Under the pieces are notes generated by a model. It saw only the letters and a program-made list of their open reading frames with translations, did not search any database and had not been told where the DNA came from. From Paractinoplanes tereljensis (lineage in GTDB: Bacteria; Actinomycetota; Actinomycetes; Mycobacteriales; Micromonosporaceae), in the NCBI RefSeq assembly GCF_016862435.1, contig NZ_BOMY01000025.1, positions 124,001 to 188,000 of the forward strand: DNA of 64,000 nucleotides, written 5' to 3'. Both the position numbers and the translations under genes were made by a program. Positions 24,294-33,856 of the stretch are shown here, one piece after another (the first letter of the stretch is position 1; every line of letters starts with the position of its first letter).

Positions 24294-25675
24294 TCCGCAT
24301 GACGCTGGACGAGATCGCCAAGGTAACCGGCGGGCGTCTCGTCAACGCCGCGCCGTCGGTGGTCGTGTCGGGGCCGGTCGAGTACGACTCCCGTCGCGTC
24401 GGCGCCGGTGGGCTGTTCGTCGCCTTCGACGGCGAGAAGGTCGACGGGCACGCGTTCGCGCCGACCGCCGTGGCCGCCGGGGCCGCCGCCGTGCTGAGCA
24501 GCCGGGACACCGGGCAGCCGGGGGTCGTGGTGGAGGAGCCCCTGGTGGCTCTGGCCGCCCTGGCCCGCGAGGTCGTGTCGCGCCTGCCCGACCTGACGAT
24601 CATCGGGCTGACCGGCTCGTCCGGAAAAACTACGACGAAGGACTACATCGGGCAGTTGCTGGCCCGGGTCGGACCGACCATCGCACCGGCCGGTTCGCTG
24701 AACAACGAGCTCGGATTTCCCTACACCGTTCTGCAGGCCACCGAGGAGACCCGGTTCCTGGTGCTGGAGATGGGTGCGCGCGGCATCGGGCACATCCGGT
24801 ACCTCTGCGACATCGCCCGGCCCAACGTCGGCCTCGTGCTGAACATCGGGGCCGCGCACATCGGCGAGTTCGGCTCGATCGAGGGCACCGCGCAGGCCAA
24901 GGGCGAGCTTGTCGAGGCGCTCACGCCGGCCGGGATCGCGGTGCTCAACGCGGACGACCCGCTGGTGGCCGGGATGGCGTCGCGCACCTCGGCCCGGGTC
25001 CTGCTCACCGGGGAGTCGCCGGAGGCCGCCGTGCGCGCCACCGAGGTGTCGCTGGACTCGGCCGGGCGAGCTTCCTACCGCCTGGGCTACGACGGACATT
25101 TCGGAAATGTACGGCTTGGGGTGGCCGGTCGGCATCAGGTCGCCAACACCCTCGCCGCGGCGGGGGTCGCGCTCTCGCTCGGGATGGACTTCGACGACCT
25201 GGTCGGCGCGCTCGGCGAGATCGGGATCGTGTCGAGCCGGCGGATGGACGTGTTCACCCGGCCCGACGGGGTCACGGTGATCGACGACTCGTACAACGCC
25301 AACCCGTCCTCGACCGCGGCCGCGCTGCACGCGCTCGCCGCGATGTCGGCGGGGGGCCGCCGGATCGCGGTACTCGGGTACATGGCCGAACTCGGCCGCC
25401 ACGAGGTGTCCGGGCACGTGGAGGTCGGCCGGCTGGCGGCCGAACTCGGCGTGGACCGGCTGATCGCGGTGGCCGACAACGCCCGCTCGATCCTGGACGG
25501 CGCTTCCGAGGTGGGGGACTGGACCGGCGAGGCCATCTTCGCCGATGATCAAGCATCCGCCCTCGGGTTCGTCACGAGGGATCTGCGAGCCGGCGATGTC
25601 GTGCTCGTGAAGGGCTCGAGGTACCGCACGTGGGACGTGGTCGATGGACTGCGCCCCGAGGAGGGTCGCCCGTGA
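24290..25675 (+). CDS. murF: UDP-MurNAc-tripeptide : D-Ala-D-Ala ligase MurF
   Basis: This encodes 461 aa. It adds D-Ala-D-Ala to complete the pentapeptide. The ATP loop is GLTGSSGKTTTKD and the ligase signature VIDDSYNANPSS lies in the C-terminal half. Start: TTG at 24290 overlaps the murE stop (TTGA) and has GGGGGA 5 nt upstream. An ATG three codons later has a worse spacing, so TTG is preferred. Confidence 0.96.
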   Translation: MIRMTLDEIAKVTGGRLVNAAPSVVVSGPVEYDSRRVGAGGLFVAFDGEKVDGHAFAPTAVAAGAAAVLSSRDTGQPGVVVEEPLVALAALAREVVSRLPDLTIIGLTGSSGKTTTKDYIGQLLARVGPTIAPAGSLNNELGFPYTVLQATEETRFLVLEMGARGIGHIRYLCDIARPNVGLVLNIGAAHIGEFGSIEGTAQAKGELVEALTPAGIAVLNADDPLVAGMASRTSARVLLTGESPEAAVRATEVSLDSAGRASYRLGYDGHFGNVRLGVAGRHQVANTLAAAGVALSLGMDFDDLVGALGEIGIVSSRRMDVFTRPDGVTVIDDSYNANPSSTAAALHALAAMSAGGRRIAVLGYMAELGRHEVSGHVEVGRLAAELGVDRLIAVADNARSILDGASEVGDWTGEAIFADDQASALGFVTRDLRAGDVVLVKGSRYRTWDVVDGLRPEEGRP

Positions 25676-26778
25676 GGGCAGTCATCGTCGCGGCCGCGGT
25701 CGCGTTCATCATCTCCCTGTTCGGCACGCCGGTCGCGATCAAGGTCTTCACCGCGCTCAAGGCCGGCCAGCCGATCCGCGGCACCCTCGGCCTGGCCAGC
25801 AACCAGGGCAAGAAGGGCACCCCGACGATGGGCGGGGTCGCCTTCATCGTGGCGACCGTCTTCGCGTACGTGGCCGGGCACATCGCCCTGACCACCCTGC
25901 CCGAGCGGCAGATCGCGCAGGAGGGGCCGACGATGACGGCCCTGGTCCTGCTCGGGTTGTTCGTCTTCTGCGGCGTGGTCGGCTTCCTGGACGACTTCCT
26001 CAAGATCCGTAAGCGCAACTCCGACGGCCTGTCGGCCAAGGGCAAGCTGCTCGGCCAGCTGATCGTCGGCACCGGGTTCGGCATCGCCGCGCTCTACGTG
26101 GCCAGCACCAACGGGCAGACCGTGGCCAGCGAGCACATCTCGTTCATCCGGGATGTCAGCTGGCTGAACGTCGGCAAGGTCGGCTCGGTGATGGTGTTCG
26201 TCTTCGTCATCATGGCGATGTCGAACGGCGTGAACCTCACCGACGGCCTGGACGGCCTGGCCACCGGCGCGTCGATCCTGGTCCTGGGTGCGTACGCGCT
26301 GATCGGGTTCTGGCAGTACCGGCACTGGTGCGGTGACACCGCGTACCAGCGGGCCAACGACTACTGCTACCAGGTGCGAGATCCGCTGGAGATCGCCATG
26401 ATCGCGGCGGCGGCGGCCGCCGCCTGCGTGGGTTTCCTGTGGTGGAACACCTCGCCGGCCCGGATCTTCATGGGCGACACCGGGGCGCTCGGCCTCGGTG
26501 GCCTGATCGGCGGGCTGGCCGTGGCCACCCGCACCACGCTGCTGTCGATCATCATCGGCGGGCTCTTCGTGATCATCACGATGTCGGTGGTGATCCAGAT
26601 CATCTCGTTCAAGACCACCGGTAAGCGGGTCTTCCGGATGTCCCCGCTCCAGCACCATTTCGAGCTGGCCGGCTGGAGCGAGGTCAACATTGTGGTGCGG
26701 TTCTGGATCGTGGCCGGCATCTGCGTGGCGATCGGTCTGGGCCTGTTCTACTCGGACTTCCTAGCGGTAATGGGCTGA
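25672..26778 (+). CDS. mraY: Phospho-MurNAc-pentapeptide transferase MraY
   Basis: This encodes about 368 aa with ten membrane segments. It transfers phospho-MurNAc-pentapeptide to undecaprenyl phosphate, making lipid I. Signatures are KGTPTMGG, the DDFLK motif (FLDDFLKIRKRN), NLTDGLDGLA and MGDTGALGLGG. The GTG at 25672 overlaps the murF stop (GTGA). The next gene is ftsW; the murD gene usually found in between is absent. Confidence 0.97.
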   Translation: MRAVIVAAAVAFIISLFGTPVAIKVFTALKAGQPIRGTLGLASNQGKKGTPTMGGVAFIVATVFAYVAGHIALTTLPERQIAQEGPTMTALVLLGLFVFCGVVGFLDDFLKIRKRNSDGLSAKGKLLGQLIVGTGFGIAALYVASTNGQTVASEHISFIRDVSWLNVGKVGSVMVFVFVIMAMSNGVNLTDGLDGLATGASILVLGAYALIGFWQYRHWCGDTAYQRANDYCYQVRDPLEIAMIAAAAAAACVGFLWWNTSPARIFMGDTGALGLGGLIGGLAVATRTTLLSIIIGGLFVIITMSVVIQIISFKTTGKRVFRMSPLQHHFELAGWSEVNIVVRFWIVAGICVAIGLGLFYSDFLAVMG

Positions 26779-26805
26779 GTCCAATTCAAATCCGCATATC
26801 TCTTT

Positions 26806-26843
26806 GCGACACGCCACGGTCATGACAGGGGCTCGCGTGTCGC
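26806..26843. promoter_or_regulatory. Inverted repeat in the mraY-ftsW gap
   Basis: GCGACACGC (26806-26814) is perfectly inverted at 26835-26843 with a 20-bp loop. It lies in the 83-bp gap where murD would normally be. It could be an operator or RNA stem; no T-run follows. GATGAT (26850-26855), 6 nt before the ftsW ATG, may be a weak -10. Confidence 0.35.
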
Positions 26844-26861
26844 CGGACAGATGATGTGTCC

Positions 26862-28250
26862 ATGGCGGACGACCGAACGCAAGCGGCGGCTCGCCCGTCA
26901 CTCAGCCGGCAGCTGCTGCCCGCCGTGCACGGGCTGCTCGCCCGTCCGCTCTCCTCGTACTACCTGCTGATCGCCAGTTCCGGCCTGCTGCTGCTGATCG
27001 GCCTGACGATGGTGTTCTCGGCGACCAGCGTCCGGGAGTACGCGAAGAACGGCAACGCCTTCTCGGCCATCGCCAACCAGGCCATCTACGCGCTGTTCGG
27101 CCTGGTGGTCTTCTGGATCTGCCAGCGCCTGCCCAGCGGGACGCTGCGGGACCTCGGCAAGTACATCCTCGGTGTGGCGATCGTGCTGCTCGCGGTCCTC
27201 GACCTGCTCGGCGCGCTGGAGTCGGTCGGGGTGCTCAAGTCGGCGGCGCTCGGCCCGCTGCACGCCGAGCTGCTCTGGCTGTACGTCGGCCCGATCGGCA
27301 TGCAGCCGGCCGAACTGGCCAAGCTCGGCATGGTGCTGTGGGGCGCCGACGTGATCGCCCGCAAGGGCCCGGCGCTCGGACACTGGCGGGAGTTGTCCCG
27401 TCCGCTGTTCCCGGTGATCGGGCTGCTGTTCGTGCTGGTCGGCTACAACGACCTGGGCACCATGCTGGTGCTGCTCGCGCTGATCGTCGGGCTGCTCTGG
27501 GCGGCCGGGGTGCGGTTGCGGGTGTTCGCGGCCCTCGGCGTACTCGGACTGGCCGGCATCGGCCTGCTCATCGCGGCCGCCTCCGGCGGCGCCGGCTCCG
27601 GGTCGACCGGCGCCGAGAACTACCGGCTGGCCCGGCTCACCGACTTCCTCAAGCCGCTCGACCAGTGCGACACGAGCGGGCCCTGCTACCAGCTCATCCA
27701 GGCCCGGTCGGCGATCTTCGAGGGCGGCTGGTTCGGGGTCGGGCTCGGCAAGGGCGTGATGAAGTGGAACTGGCTGCCCGAGGCCTCCAACGACTTCATC
27801 TTCGGGGTGGTCGCCGAGGAGCTGGGCGTGGTCGGCTGCGCCGTGGTGCTGGCGCTGTTCTCGGTATTGGCGTACACCGGGTTCCGGATCGCCCGCCGCT
27901 CGGCCGACCCTTTCCGCCGGCTCGCCGCGACCGCGATCACCACCTGGCTGGTCTCCCAGGCCGTCATCAACATCGGCGGCGTGACCGGCATGCTGCCCAT
28001 CACCGGCCTGCCGCTGCCGTTCATCTCCGCAGGCGGTAGCGCCCTCGTGGTGACGCTCGCGGCGATCGGCATGCTCGCCTCGTTCGCCCGGGCCGAGCCG
28101 GACGCGGCCAAGGCCCTGAACGCCCGTCCGCCCGCGCGATGGGTACGCCTACTATGGGCCCCGCTGCCGCCCCTCCCCCCGCAACGGCAGCCGGCTCCCA
28201 AGAAGAGCAGCCGGGCACCTGCCGACGCCGGGGGTTTGAGGAGACGGTGA
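26862..28250 (+). CDS. ftsW: Septal peptidoglycan polymerase FtsW (SEDS family)
   Basis: This encodes about 462 aa with ten membrane segments. It polymerises lipid II at the septum with FtsI. SEDS signatures are GMQPAELAKL, NDFIFGVVAEELG and GLPLPFISAGGSAL. The Pro/Arg-rich C-terminal tail is cytoplasmic. Start: ATG 26862 (a GTG two codons earlier is possible). The stop overlaps the murG start by 1 nt (TGATG). Confidence 0.95.
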   Translation: MADDRTQAAARPSLSRQLLPAVHGLLARPLSSYYLLIASSGLLLLIGLTMVFSATSVREYAKNGNAFSAIANQAIYALFGLVVFWICQRLPSGTLRDLGKYILGVAIVLLAVLDLLGALESVGVLKSAALGPLHAELLWLYVGPIGMQPAELAKLGMVLWGADVIARKGPALGHWRELSRPLFPVIGLLFVLVGYNDLGTMLVLLALIVGLLWAAGVRLRVFAALGVLGLAGIGLLIAAASGGAGSGSTGAENYRLARLTDFLKPLDQCDTSGPCYQLIQARSAIFEGGWFGVGLGKGVMKWNWLPEASNDFIFGVVAEELGVVGCAVVLALFSVLAYTGFRIARRSADPFRRLAATAITTWLVSQAVINIGGVTGMLPITGLPLPFISAGGSALVVTLAAIGMLASFARAEPDAAKALNARPPARWVRLLWAPLPPLPPQRQPAPKKSSRAPADAGGLRRR

Positions 28251-29362
28251 TGGGTTTGCTGCGGTCGGTCGTGCTCGCCGGAGGAGGCACCGGCGGTCAC
28301 ATCTATCCGCTGCTCGCCTTTGCCGATGCCGTGAAACGGCACTTCCCGGATGTCCGGATCACCACTCTGGGCAGCCCGAAGGGCATGGAGAACGAGCTGA
28401 TCCCGCCGGCCGGTTACGACCTTCGGGTCATCCCGGCCTTCCAGCTCCCGCGCTCGGTCAACCTGAACCTGCTGCGCACCCCGGACCGGATGTACAAGTC
28501 GTCGCACGCGGCCGGCAAGATCATCGACGAGGTGCAGGCCGACGTCGTGGTCGGCTTCGGTGGGTACGTGTCGGTGCCGGCCTACCTCGCGGCCTGGCGC
28601 CGGGAGCTGCCCATCGTGATCCACGAGGTGAACGTGCCGCCGGGGGTGGCCAACCGGATGGGCATGAAGTTCACCAAGAACATCGCGGTCGGCTTCCCCA
28701 ACCAGCCGAAGGCCGCCGAGTCGCTCAAGGATGCCCGGGTCGTCGGCGTGCCGCTGCGCACCGCGCTCACCCACCTCGACCGGGCGGCGCTGCGACCGCA
28801 GGCGCTCTACCACTTCGGCCTGCGCCCCGACCTGCCGGTGCTGTTCGTCTCCGGCGGGTCGTCCGGGGCCCGCACGATCAACCTGGCGGTGGCGGCGGCG
28901 GCCAAGCGGCTCGCGCACGCCGGCATCCAGGTGCTGCACGTGCAGGGCGGCCGCAACGACCCGTTCGAGGTGCCCGCCGACCTCCCGGTGCCGTACGTGG
29001 TGATTCCCTACCTTTCGGACATGCAGCTCGGGTACGCCGCCGCCGACCTGATGCTCTGCCGGGGCGGGGCGATCACGGTGGCCGAGACGACCGCGCTCGG
29101 CGTGCCGGCGGTCTACGTGCCGTACCCGCACAGCAACCAGGAACAGAAGCGAAATGCCCTACCGGTGGTGGAGTCGGGTGGGGGCATGCTGGTGGACAAC
29201 GCCGAACTGACCCCCGAGTGGATCGAGCAGCAGATCATCCCGTTGGCACGCGACCGCCAGCGGCTCGCGATGATGGGTGCCGCCGCTTCGCGCTACGGAC
29301 GACGCGACGGCGACGAGGCCCTGCTGGAATTCGTTCTCGAAGCGGTGGCGAAGGCAAAGTGA
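28250..29362 (+). CDS. murG: UDP-GlcNAc : lipid I N-acetylglucosaminyltransferase MurG
   Basis: This encodes about 370 aa. It converts lipid I to lipid II at the inner face of the membrane. The N-terminal glycine loop VLAGGGTGGHIYPLLAF and the C-terminal donor-binding segment (LMLCRGGAITVAETTALGVPAV ... PHSNQEQKRNA) are diagnostic. Shine-Dalgarno GAGGAG precedes; GTG at 28247 is an alternative start. Confidence 0.97.
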   Translation: MGLLRSVVLAGGGTGGHIYPLLAFADAVKRHFPDVRITTLGSPKGMENELIPPAGYDLRVIPAFQLPRSVNLNLLRTPDRMYKSSHAAGKIIDEVQADVVVGFGGYVSVPAYLAAWRRELPIVIHEVNVPPGVANRMGMKFTKNIAVGFPNQPKAAESLKDARVVGVPLRTALTHLDRAALRPQALYHFGLRPDLPVLFVSGGSSGARTINLAVAAAAKRLAHAGIQVLHVQGGRNDPFEVPADLPVPYVVIPYLSDMQLGYAAADLMLCRGGAITVAETTALGVPAVYVPYPHSNQEQKRNALPVVESGGGMLVDNAELTPEWIEQQIIPLARDRQRLAMMGAAASRYGRRDGDEALLEFVLEAVAKAK

Positions 29363-29375
29363 AGGGGACTGGACA

Positions 29376-30812
29376 GTGAACACCGCGGAGCTCACCCCGG
29401 CCGGCAAGCTGACCGCCGAAGAACTGGGCAGCGTGCACCTGATCGGCATCGGCGGGGTCGGCATGGGCGGTCTCGCCCGGCTGCTGCTCACCCGCGGGGT
29501 GCCGGTCTCCGGCAGCGAGCTGCGCGAGTGGCCGGCCCTGGCCGCTCTGCGCGCGCTGGGCGGCACCGTGCACATGTCGCACGTGGCGTCGAACCTGGAC
29601 GGCGTCGACACCGTCGTCTACTCCACCGCGATCCCGCACGACCACCTCGAGCTGGCCGAGGCGCGCAAGCGTGGCCTGCGCATCCTGCACCGCTCCGAGG
29701 CCCTGGCCGCGGCGATGACCAACCGGCAGGCCATCGCGGTGGCCGGCACCCACGGCAAGACCACCACCACCTCGATCATGACGGTGATCCTGCAGCACGC
29801 CGGGCAGGACCCGTCGTTCGTGATCGGCGGCGAGATCTCCGAGGCCGGCTCGAACGGGCACCACGGCACCGGCCCGCACTTCGTGGCCGAGGCCGACGAG
29901 TCCGACAAGTCCTTCCTGATCTACCGGCCGCACGTCGCGATCATCACCAACATCGAGGGCGATCACCTCAACAACTGGGGTGACCTGGAGGGGCTCAAGG
30001 CCGGGTTCCTGCAGTTCGCCGGGCTGACCGACGACGACGGCTTCGTGGTGACCTGCGCCGACGACCCCGGCACCCAGGAGCTGATCGCGGCCCTGCGGGC
30101 GGCCGGTCGCACGATCTACACGTACGGCGAGCGTGACGACGCCGACCTGCGGATCAGCGAGGTCGTCTCCACCGTCAGCGGCGTGCGCTACCTGGCGTGG
30201 CTGGACGGCCAGCCGCTCGGCGAGATCAAGCTGGCCCTGCCGGGCAAGCACATGGGCCTGAACAGCGCGGCCGCCGTGCTCACCGCGCTGCGCCTGGGCC
30301 TGCCGCTCGACAAGATCACCGAGGCGCTGGCCTCGTTCCCCGGGGTGCGCCGGCGCTTCGAGCGCAAGGGCATCGCCGCCGGGGTGCGGGTCTACGACGA
30401 GTACGCGTACCACCCGACCTCGGTCAAGGCCGCGCTGCTGACCCTGCGCGAGGTGGCCGGCGACGGCCGGTTGCTTGTCGTCTTCCAGCCCTACCGGGTC
30501 TACCGCACCCGCGACCTGCAGGCCGAGCTGGCCGAAGGGCTGGCGATCGCCGACCAGGTGATCGTGATGGAGGTCTTCGGACCGGGCGAGGTGCGCGGGC
30601 CGGGCGAGGGCGGGGTGTCGCTGACCGCGGCCATCGACCTGCCGGCCGAGCAGAAGGTGTTCGTGCCCGACTGGGAGGACGTGCCGGCCGAGGTGCTGCG
30701 CCGCAGCCGCCCCGGTGACGTGGTGGTGACCATGGGCGCCCCGCCGATCTCGATGATGGGCGACGAGCTGCTGACCGCGCTGGCCTCGGCCTCGCCGGAC
30801 CAGGCGGAGTAG
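29376..30812 (+). CDS. murC: UDP-MurNAc : L-alanine ligase MurC
   Basis: This encodes about 478 aa. It adds the first stem residue to UDP-MurNAc. Signatures are HLIGIGGVGMGGLARLL at the N terminus, the ATP loop VAGTHGKTTTTS and DEYAYHPTSVKAAL in the C-terminal domain. The GTG at 29376 follows GAAGGGGA. It lies 13 bp after murG in the standard order. Confidence 0.97.
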   Translation: MNTAELTPAGKLTAEELGSVHLIGIGGVGMGGLARLLLTRGVPVSGSELREWPALAALRALGGTVHMSHVASNLDGVDTVVYSTAIPHDHLELAEARKRGLRILHRSEALAAAMTNRQAIAVAGTHGKTTTTSIMTVILQHAGQDPSFVIGGEISEAGSNGHHGTGPHFVAEADESDKSFLIYRPHVAIITNIEGDHLNNWGDLEGLKAGFLQFAGLTDDDGFVVTCADDPGTQELIAALRAAGRTIYTYGERDDADLRISEVVSTVSGVRYLAWLDGQPLGEIKLALPGKHMGLNSAAAVLTALRLGLPLDKITEALASFPGVRRRFERKGIAAGVRVYDEYAYHPTSVKAALLTLREVAGDGRLLVVFQPYRVYRTRDLQAELAEGLAIADQVIVMEVFGPGEVRGPGEGGVSLTAAIDLPAEQKVFVPDWEDVPAEVLRRSRPGDVVVTMGAPPISMMGDELLTALASASPDQAE

Positions 30813-30818
30813 GCGACC

Positions 30819-31589
30819 GTGAGCGGGGGCGGCGGGCGCAACTGGCGGCTGGTCCGGGCGAACACCGACGCGGTGCCGCCCTCGGCCCGGCGTTTCATGG
30901 CGCGCGCCCGCCAGCGGCGGTTACGGGCCGTCCTGCCGTGGGCGGTGGCGGCCGGGGTGGCCCTGGTGATCGGCGGTCTGACCTGGGTCGTCTACGGCAC
31001 GCCGCTGCTCGGGGTGCGGGACGTCAAGGTGGTCGGCGTCCAGTTCCTCACCACGCTGCAGGTCGAGGAGGCCGCCGCGGTGCCGATGGCCGAGCCGCTG
31101 GCCCGGGTCGACCTCGACTCGGTGCGGGCCCGGGTGCGTGGCCTGGCCGCGGTCGACCGGGTCACGGTGCGGCGCAGCTGGCCGTCGACCCTGGTGGTCG
31201 AGGTGGTCGAGCGCACGCCGGTGGCGGCGGTGCCGGTCGCGCCGGGCAAGCTCACCCTGATCGACGCGACCGGGGTGCCGTACCGCGAGGTGAGCCGTCA
31301 GCCGGACGGCCTGCCGCTGCTGCGCACCGCGTCGCCCGGCCCGACCGACCAGAACACCCGCTCGGCGCTGACCGTGCTGGACGCCCTCAGTGCCGAGCTG
31401 CGGGAGCAGCTGGTCGCGATCTCGGCGGCCACCCCGGCGCAGATCCGGCTGCAGCTGACCAAGGAGCGGGTCGTGGTCTGGGGCGACGACACCGAGAGCG
31501 ACACCAAGAGCCAGGTGGCGACCGCCCTGCTGAAGAAGGCAGCGAAGCAGATCGATGTGAGCGCGCCGAAGGTCGTGACTATCCGCTGA
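30819..31589 (+). CDS. ftsQ: Cell division protein FtsQ
   Basis: This encodes 256 aa. A cytoplasmic basic N terminus precedes one membrane segment (AVAAGVALVIGGLTWVVYG), then the POTRA domain (VRDVKVVGVQFLTTLQVEEAA) and the FtsQ beta domain (VRRSWPSTLVVEVVERTPVAA). It scaffolds the divisome with FtsL and its partners. The GTG start is 6 nt after murC. Confidence 0.95.
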   Translation: MSGGGGRNWRLVRANTDAVPPSARRFMARARQRRLRAVLPWAVAAGVALVIGGLTWVVYGTPLLGVRDVKVVGVQFLTTLQVEEAAAVPMAEPLARVDLDSVRARVRGLAAVDRVTVRRSWPSTLVVEVVERTPVAAVPVAPGKLTLIDATGVPYREVSRQPDGLPLLRTASPGPTDQNTRSALTVLDALSAELREQLVAISAATPAQIRLQLTKERVVVWGDDTESDTKSQVATALLKKAAKQIDVSAPKVVTIR

Positions 31590-31744
31590 CCGGGTGACCA
31601 AGCGGACATTCGGGCAGGAACGGTGTATTTTTCTGGAGGTTACGGCCGCGTCGGATATTCGCCAGCTAAGCGCTCGTCGACACGCCGCGCCGGTCCTTGG
31701 TTGCGGCATTACATGCGTTTACGTTGCCCCCAGAGGTTGAATGG

Positions 31745-31781
31745 TTGACATAACCCTAAGCCTCTAGTAGAGGGTGAGGGT
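31745..31781 (+). promoter_or_regulatory. ftsZ promoter with a dyad over the -10
   Basis: TTGACA (31745-31750), a 17-bp spacer and TAGAGG (31768-31773) form a good promoter about 110 bp before ftsZ. A two-part dyad covers it: ACCCT (31753-31757) with AGGGT (31777-31781), and CCTCT (31761-31765) with AGAGG (31769-31773), centred on AGT. The overlap with the -10 suits an operator or an early RNA hairpin. The rest of the 31590-31886 gap holds no gene. Confidence 0.6.
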
Positions 31782-31886
31782 TTCCTCGCCCTCCCTTGTA
31801 CGGCAGCGGATGTTCGAGTTGCGGTTCCTGGCCGGATCGCACGGGGCCCACGACATCCGCCAACCCCGAAGGGAAGGCTGAGCCCG

Positions 31887-33005
31887 ATGACACCTCCACA
31901 CAACTACCTGGCGGTCATCAAGGTCGTCGGGATCGGCGGTGGCGGCGTCAATGCCGTGAACCGCATGATCGAGGTGGGGCTCAAGGGTGTTGAGTTCATC
32001 GCGATCAACACCGACGCCCAGGCGCTACTGATGAGTGACGCCGACGTCAAGCTCGACGTCGGCCGGGAGCTGACCCGCGGCCTTGGCGCCGGGGCCCAGC
32101 CCGAGGTCGGCAAGAACGCCGCCGAGGACCACCGCGACGAGATCGAAGAGGTGCTCAAGGGCGCCGACATGGTCTTCGTGACGTGTGGCGAGGGTGGCGG
32201 CACCGGCACCGGCGGCGCGCCCGTCGTCGCCAACATCGCCCGCAAGCTGGGCGCGCTCACCATCGGCGTGGTCACCCGGCCGTTCTCGTTCGAGGGCAAG
32301 CGCCGCCAGGTGCAGGCCGAGGCCGGCATCGACGAGCTGCGCAACCAGTGCGACACCCTGATCGTCATCCCGAACGACCGGCTGCTCGCCCTGGGTGACC
32401 GCGGCATCAGCATGATGGACGCGTTCCGGCAGGCCGACCAGGTGCTGCTCTCCGGTGTTCAGGGCATCACCGACCTGATCACCACGCCGGGTCTGATCAA
32501 CCTGGACTTCGCCGACGTCAAGAGCGTGATGAGTGGCGCCGGCAGTGCCCTGATGGGCATCGGCAGCGCGCGTGGCGACAACCGCGCCGTCGAGGCGGCC
32601 GAGAAGGCGATCTCCAGCCCGCTGCTGGAGCAGAGCATGGACGGCGCCCGCGGCGTGCTGCTCTCCATCGCCGGCGGTTCCGACCTGGGCCTGTTCGAGA
32701 TCAACGACGCGGCCCAGCTGGTCACCGACGCGGCCCACCCGGACGCGAACATCATCTTCGGTGCGGTCATCGACGACGCGCTCGGCGACGAGGTGCGGGT
32801 CACCGTGATCGCGGCCGGGTTCGACGGCGGCACCCCGTCGTACAAGCCGGTCGAGACCACCCGCAAGGTCACGCCGCCGGTGCAGACCGCACCCGCGACG
32901 CCGGCCCCGCCGGTGGTCAGCACGCCGGCCCCGCCGGTGCAGCCGACGCGGCGGGTGCTGTTCGACGACGTGGACGTTCCGGACTTCCTCAAGAACGGCT
33001 CCTGA
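31887..33005 (+). CDS. ftsZ: Cell division GTPase FtsZ
   Basis: This encodes 372 aa. It is the tubulin homologue that forms the Z ring. The GTP signature GGGTGTG is at residues 103-109 and the T7 loop region follows (LINLDFADVKSVMSGAGSAL). A Pro/Thr/Val-rich linker leads to the conserved C-terminal peptide DVDVPDFLK, which binds partners such as SepF. ATG 31887 is preceded by GAAGGGAAGG. Confidence 0.98.
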   Translation: MTPPHNYLAVIKVVGIGGGGVNAVNRMIEVGLKGVEFIAINTDAQALLMSDADVKLDVGRELTRGLGAGAQPEVGKNAAEDHRDEIEEVLKGADMVFVTCGEGGGTGTGGAPVVANIARKLGALTIGVVTRPFSFEGKRRQVQAEAGIDELRNQCDTLIVIPNDRLLALGDRGISMMDAFRQADQVLLSGVQGITDLITTPGLINLDFADVKSVMSGAGSALMGIGSARGDNRAVEAAEKAISSPLLEQSMDGARGVLLSIAGGSDLGLFEINDAAQLVTDAAHPDANIIFGAVIDDALGDEVRVTVIAAGFDGGTPSYKPVETTRKVTPPVQTAPATPAPPVVSTPAPPVQPTRRVLFDDVDVPDFLKNGS

Positions 33006-33011
33006 GGGCCG

Positions 33012-33719
33012 GTGACCGACGCCGCGCGGCGCGACGAACTCGCCGTTTCCCTCGCCGAGGTGCGGGAGCGGATCGTGCGCGCCTGCGTGGCGGCCGGCCG
33101 GGAGCCGGACGCGGTCACGCTGGTGGCGGTCACCAAGACCTACCCGGTCAGCGACGTGGTGTTGCTGGCCGGGCTCGGCGTCACCGACGTGGGGGAAAAC
33201 CGCGATCAGGAGGCCGGGCCGAAGATCGAGGCGGCGCGGGCCGCCGGCGCGACGCCGCGATGTCACTTCATCGGTCAGTTGCAGCGGAACAAGGCCAAGT
33301 CGGTGGCCGGGTACGCGGACGTGATCGAGACGGTCGACTCGGTCCGGCTGGTGACCGCGCTGGACCGCGCGGCGGCCGACCGGCCGGAACCGCTCGGTGT
33401 CCTGGTGCAGGTGAGCATCGACGGGGACGTGGCCCGGGGCGGCGCGGTCGAAGACGATCTATGGCGGATATCCGACGCGGTGGCCGCCACGACCACGCTC
33501 CGGCTCGGCGGCGTGATGGCGGTGGCGCCCCGGGAGTGGGACCCGGACCGCGCGTTCGAGCAGCTGGCCGTCCGGTCCGCCGGGCTCGTCGAGCGGCATC
33601 CGGTGGCGACGGCCATCTCGGCCGGCATGAGCGGCGACCTCGAGGCGGCCGTCCGGCACGGTGCGACACACGTCCGGATCGGCACTTCTTTGCTCGGAAT
33701 GCGAAACCTGCTGCGGTAG
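33012..33719 (+). CDS. YggS/PLPBP-family pyridoxal-phosphate homeostasis protein
   Basis: This encodes 235 aa, a single PLP-binding TIM barrel with the Lys in LVAVTKTYP. HFIGQLQRNKAK and the C-terminal SAGMSGDLEAAVRHGATHVRIGT are family signatures. It has no known enzyme activity and buffers PLP and amino/keto acid pools. The GTG lies 6 nt after the ftsZ stop. The laccase-domain gene (pgeF/ylmD) often found between these two in actinobacteria is missing. Confidence 0.93.
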   Translation: MTDAARRDELAVSLAEVRERIVRACVAAGREPDAVTLVAVTKTYPVSDVVLLAGLGVTDVGENRDQEAGPKIEAARAAGATPRCHFIGQLQRNKAKSVAGYADVIETVDSVRLVTALDRAAADRPEPLGVLVQVSIDGDVARGGAVEDDLWRISDAVAATTTLRLGGVMAVAPREWDPDRAFEQLAVRSAGLVERHPVATAISAGMSGDLEAAVRHGATHVRIGTSLLGMRNLLR

Positions 33720-33856
33720 CCTTGCGGCGGGCAGCAAACTACATAGGTGTTGTTTAGCAACATGGCGTTGCCGGTCCGGATCGGACGGTCGGCACCGTGA
33801 GGGGGGAGCGGTTCGCCGGGGGGCGCGCACCGCGTAGCGGACTGAAGGTGGGGGAC

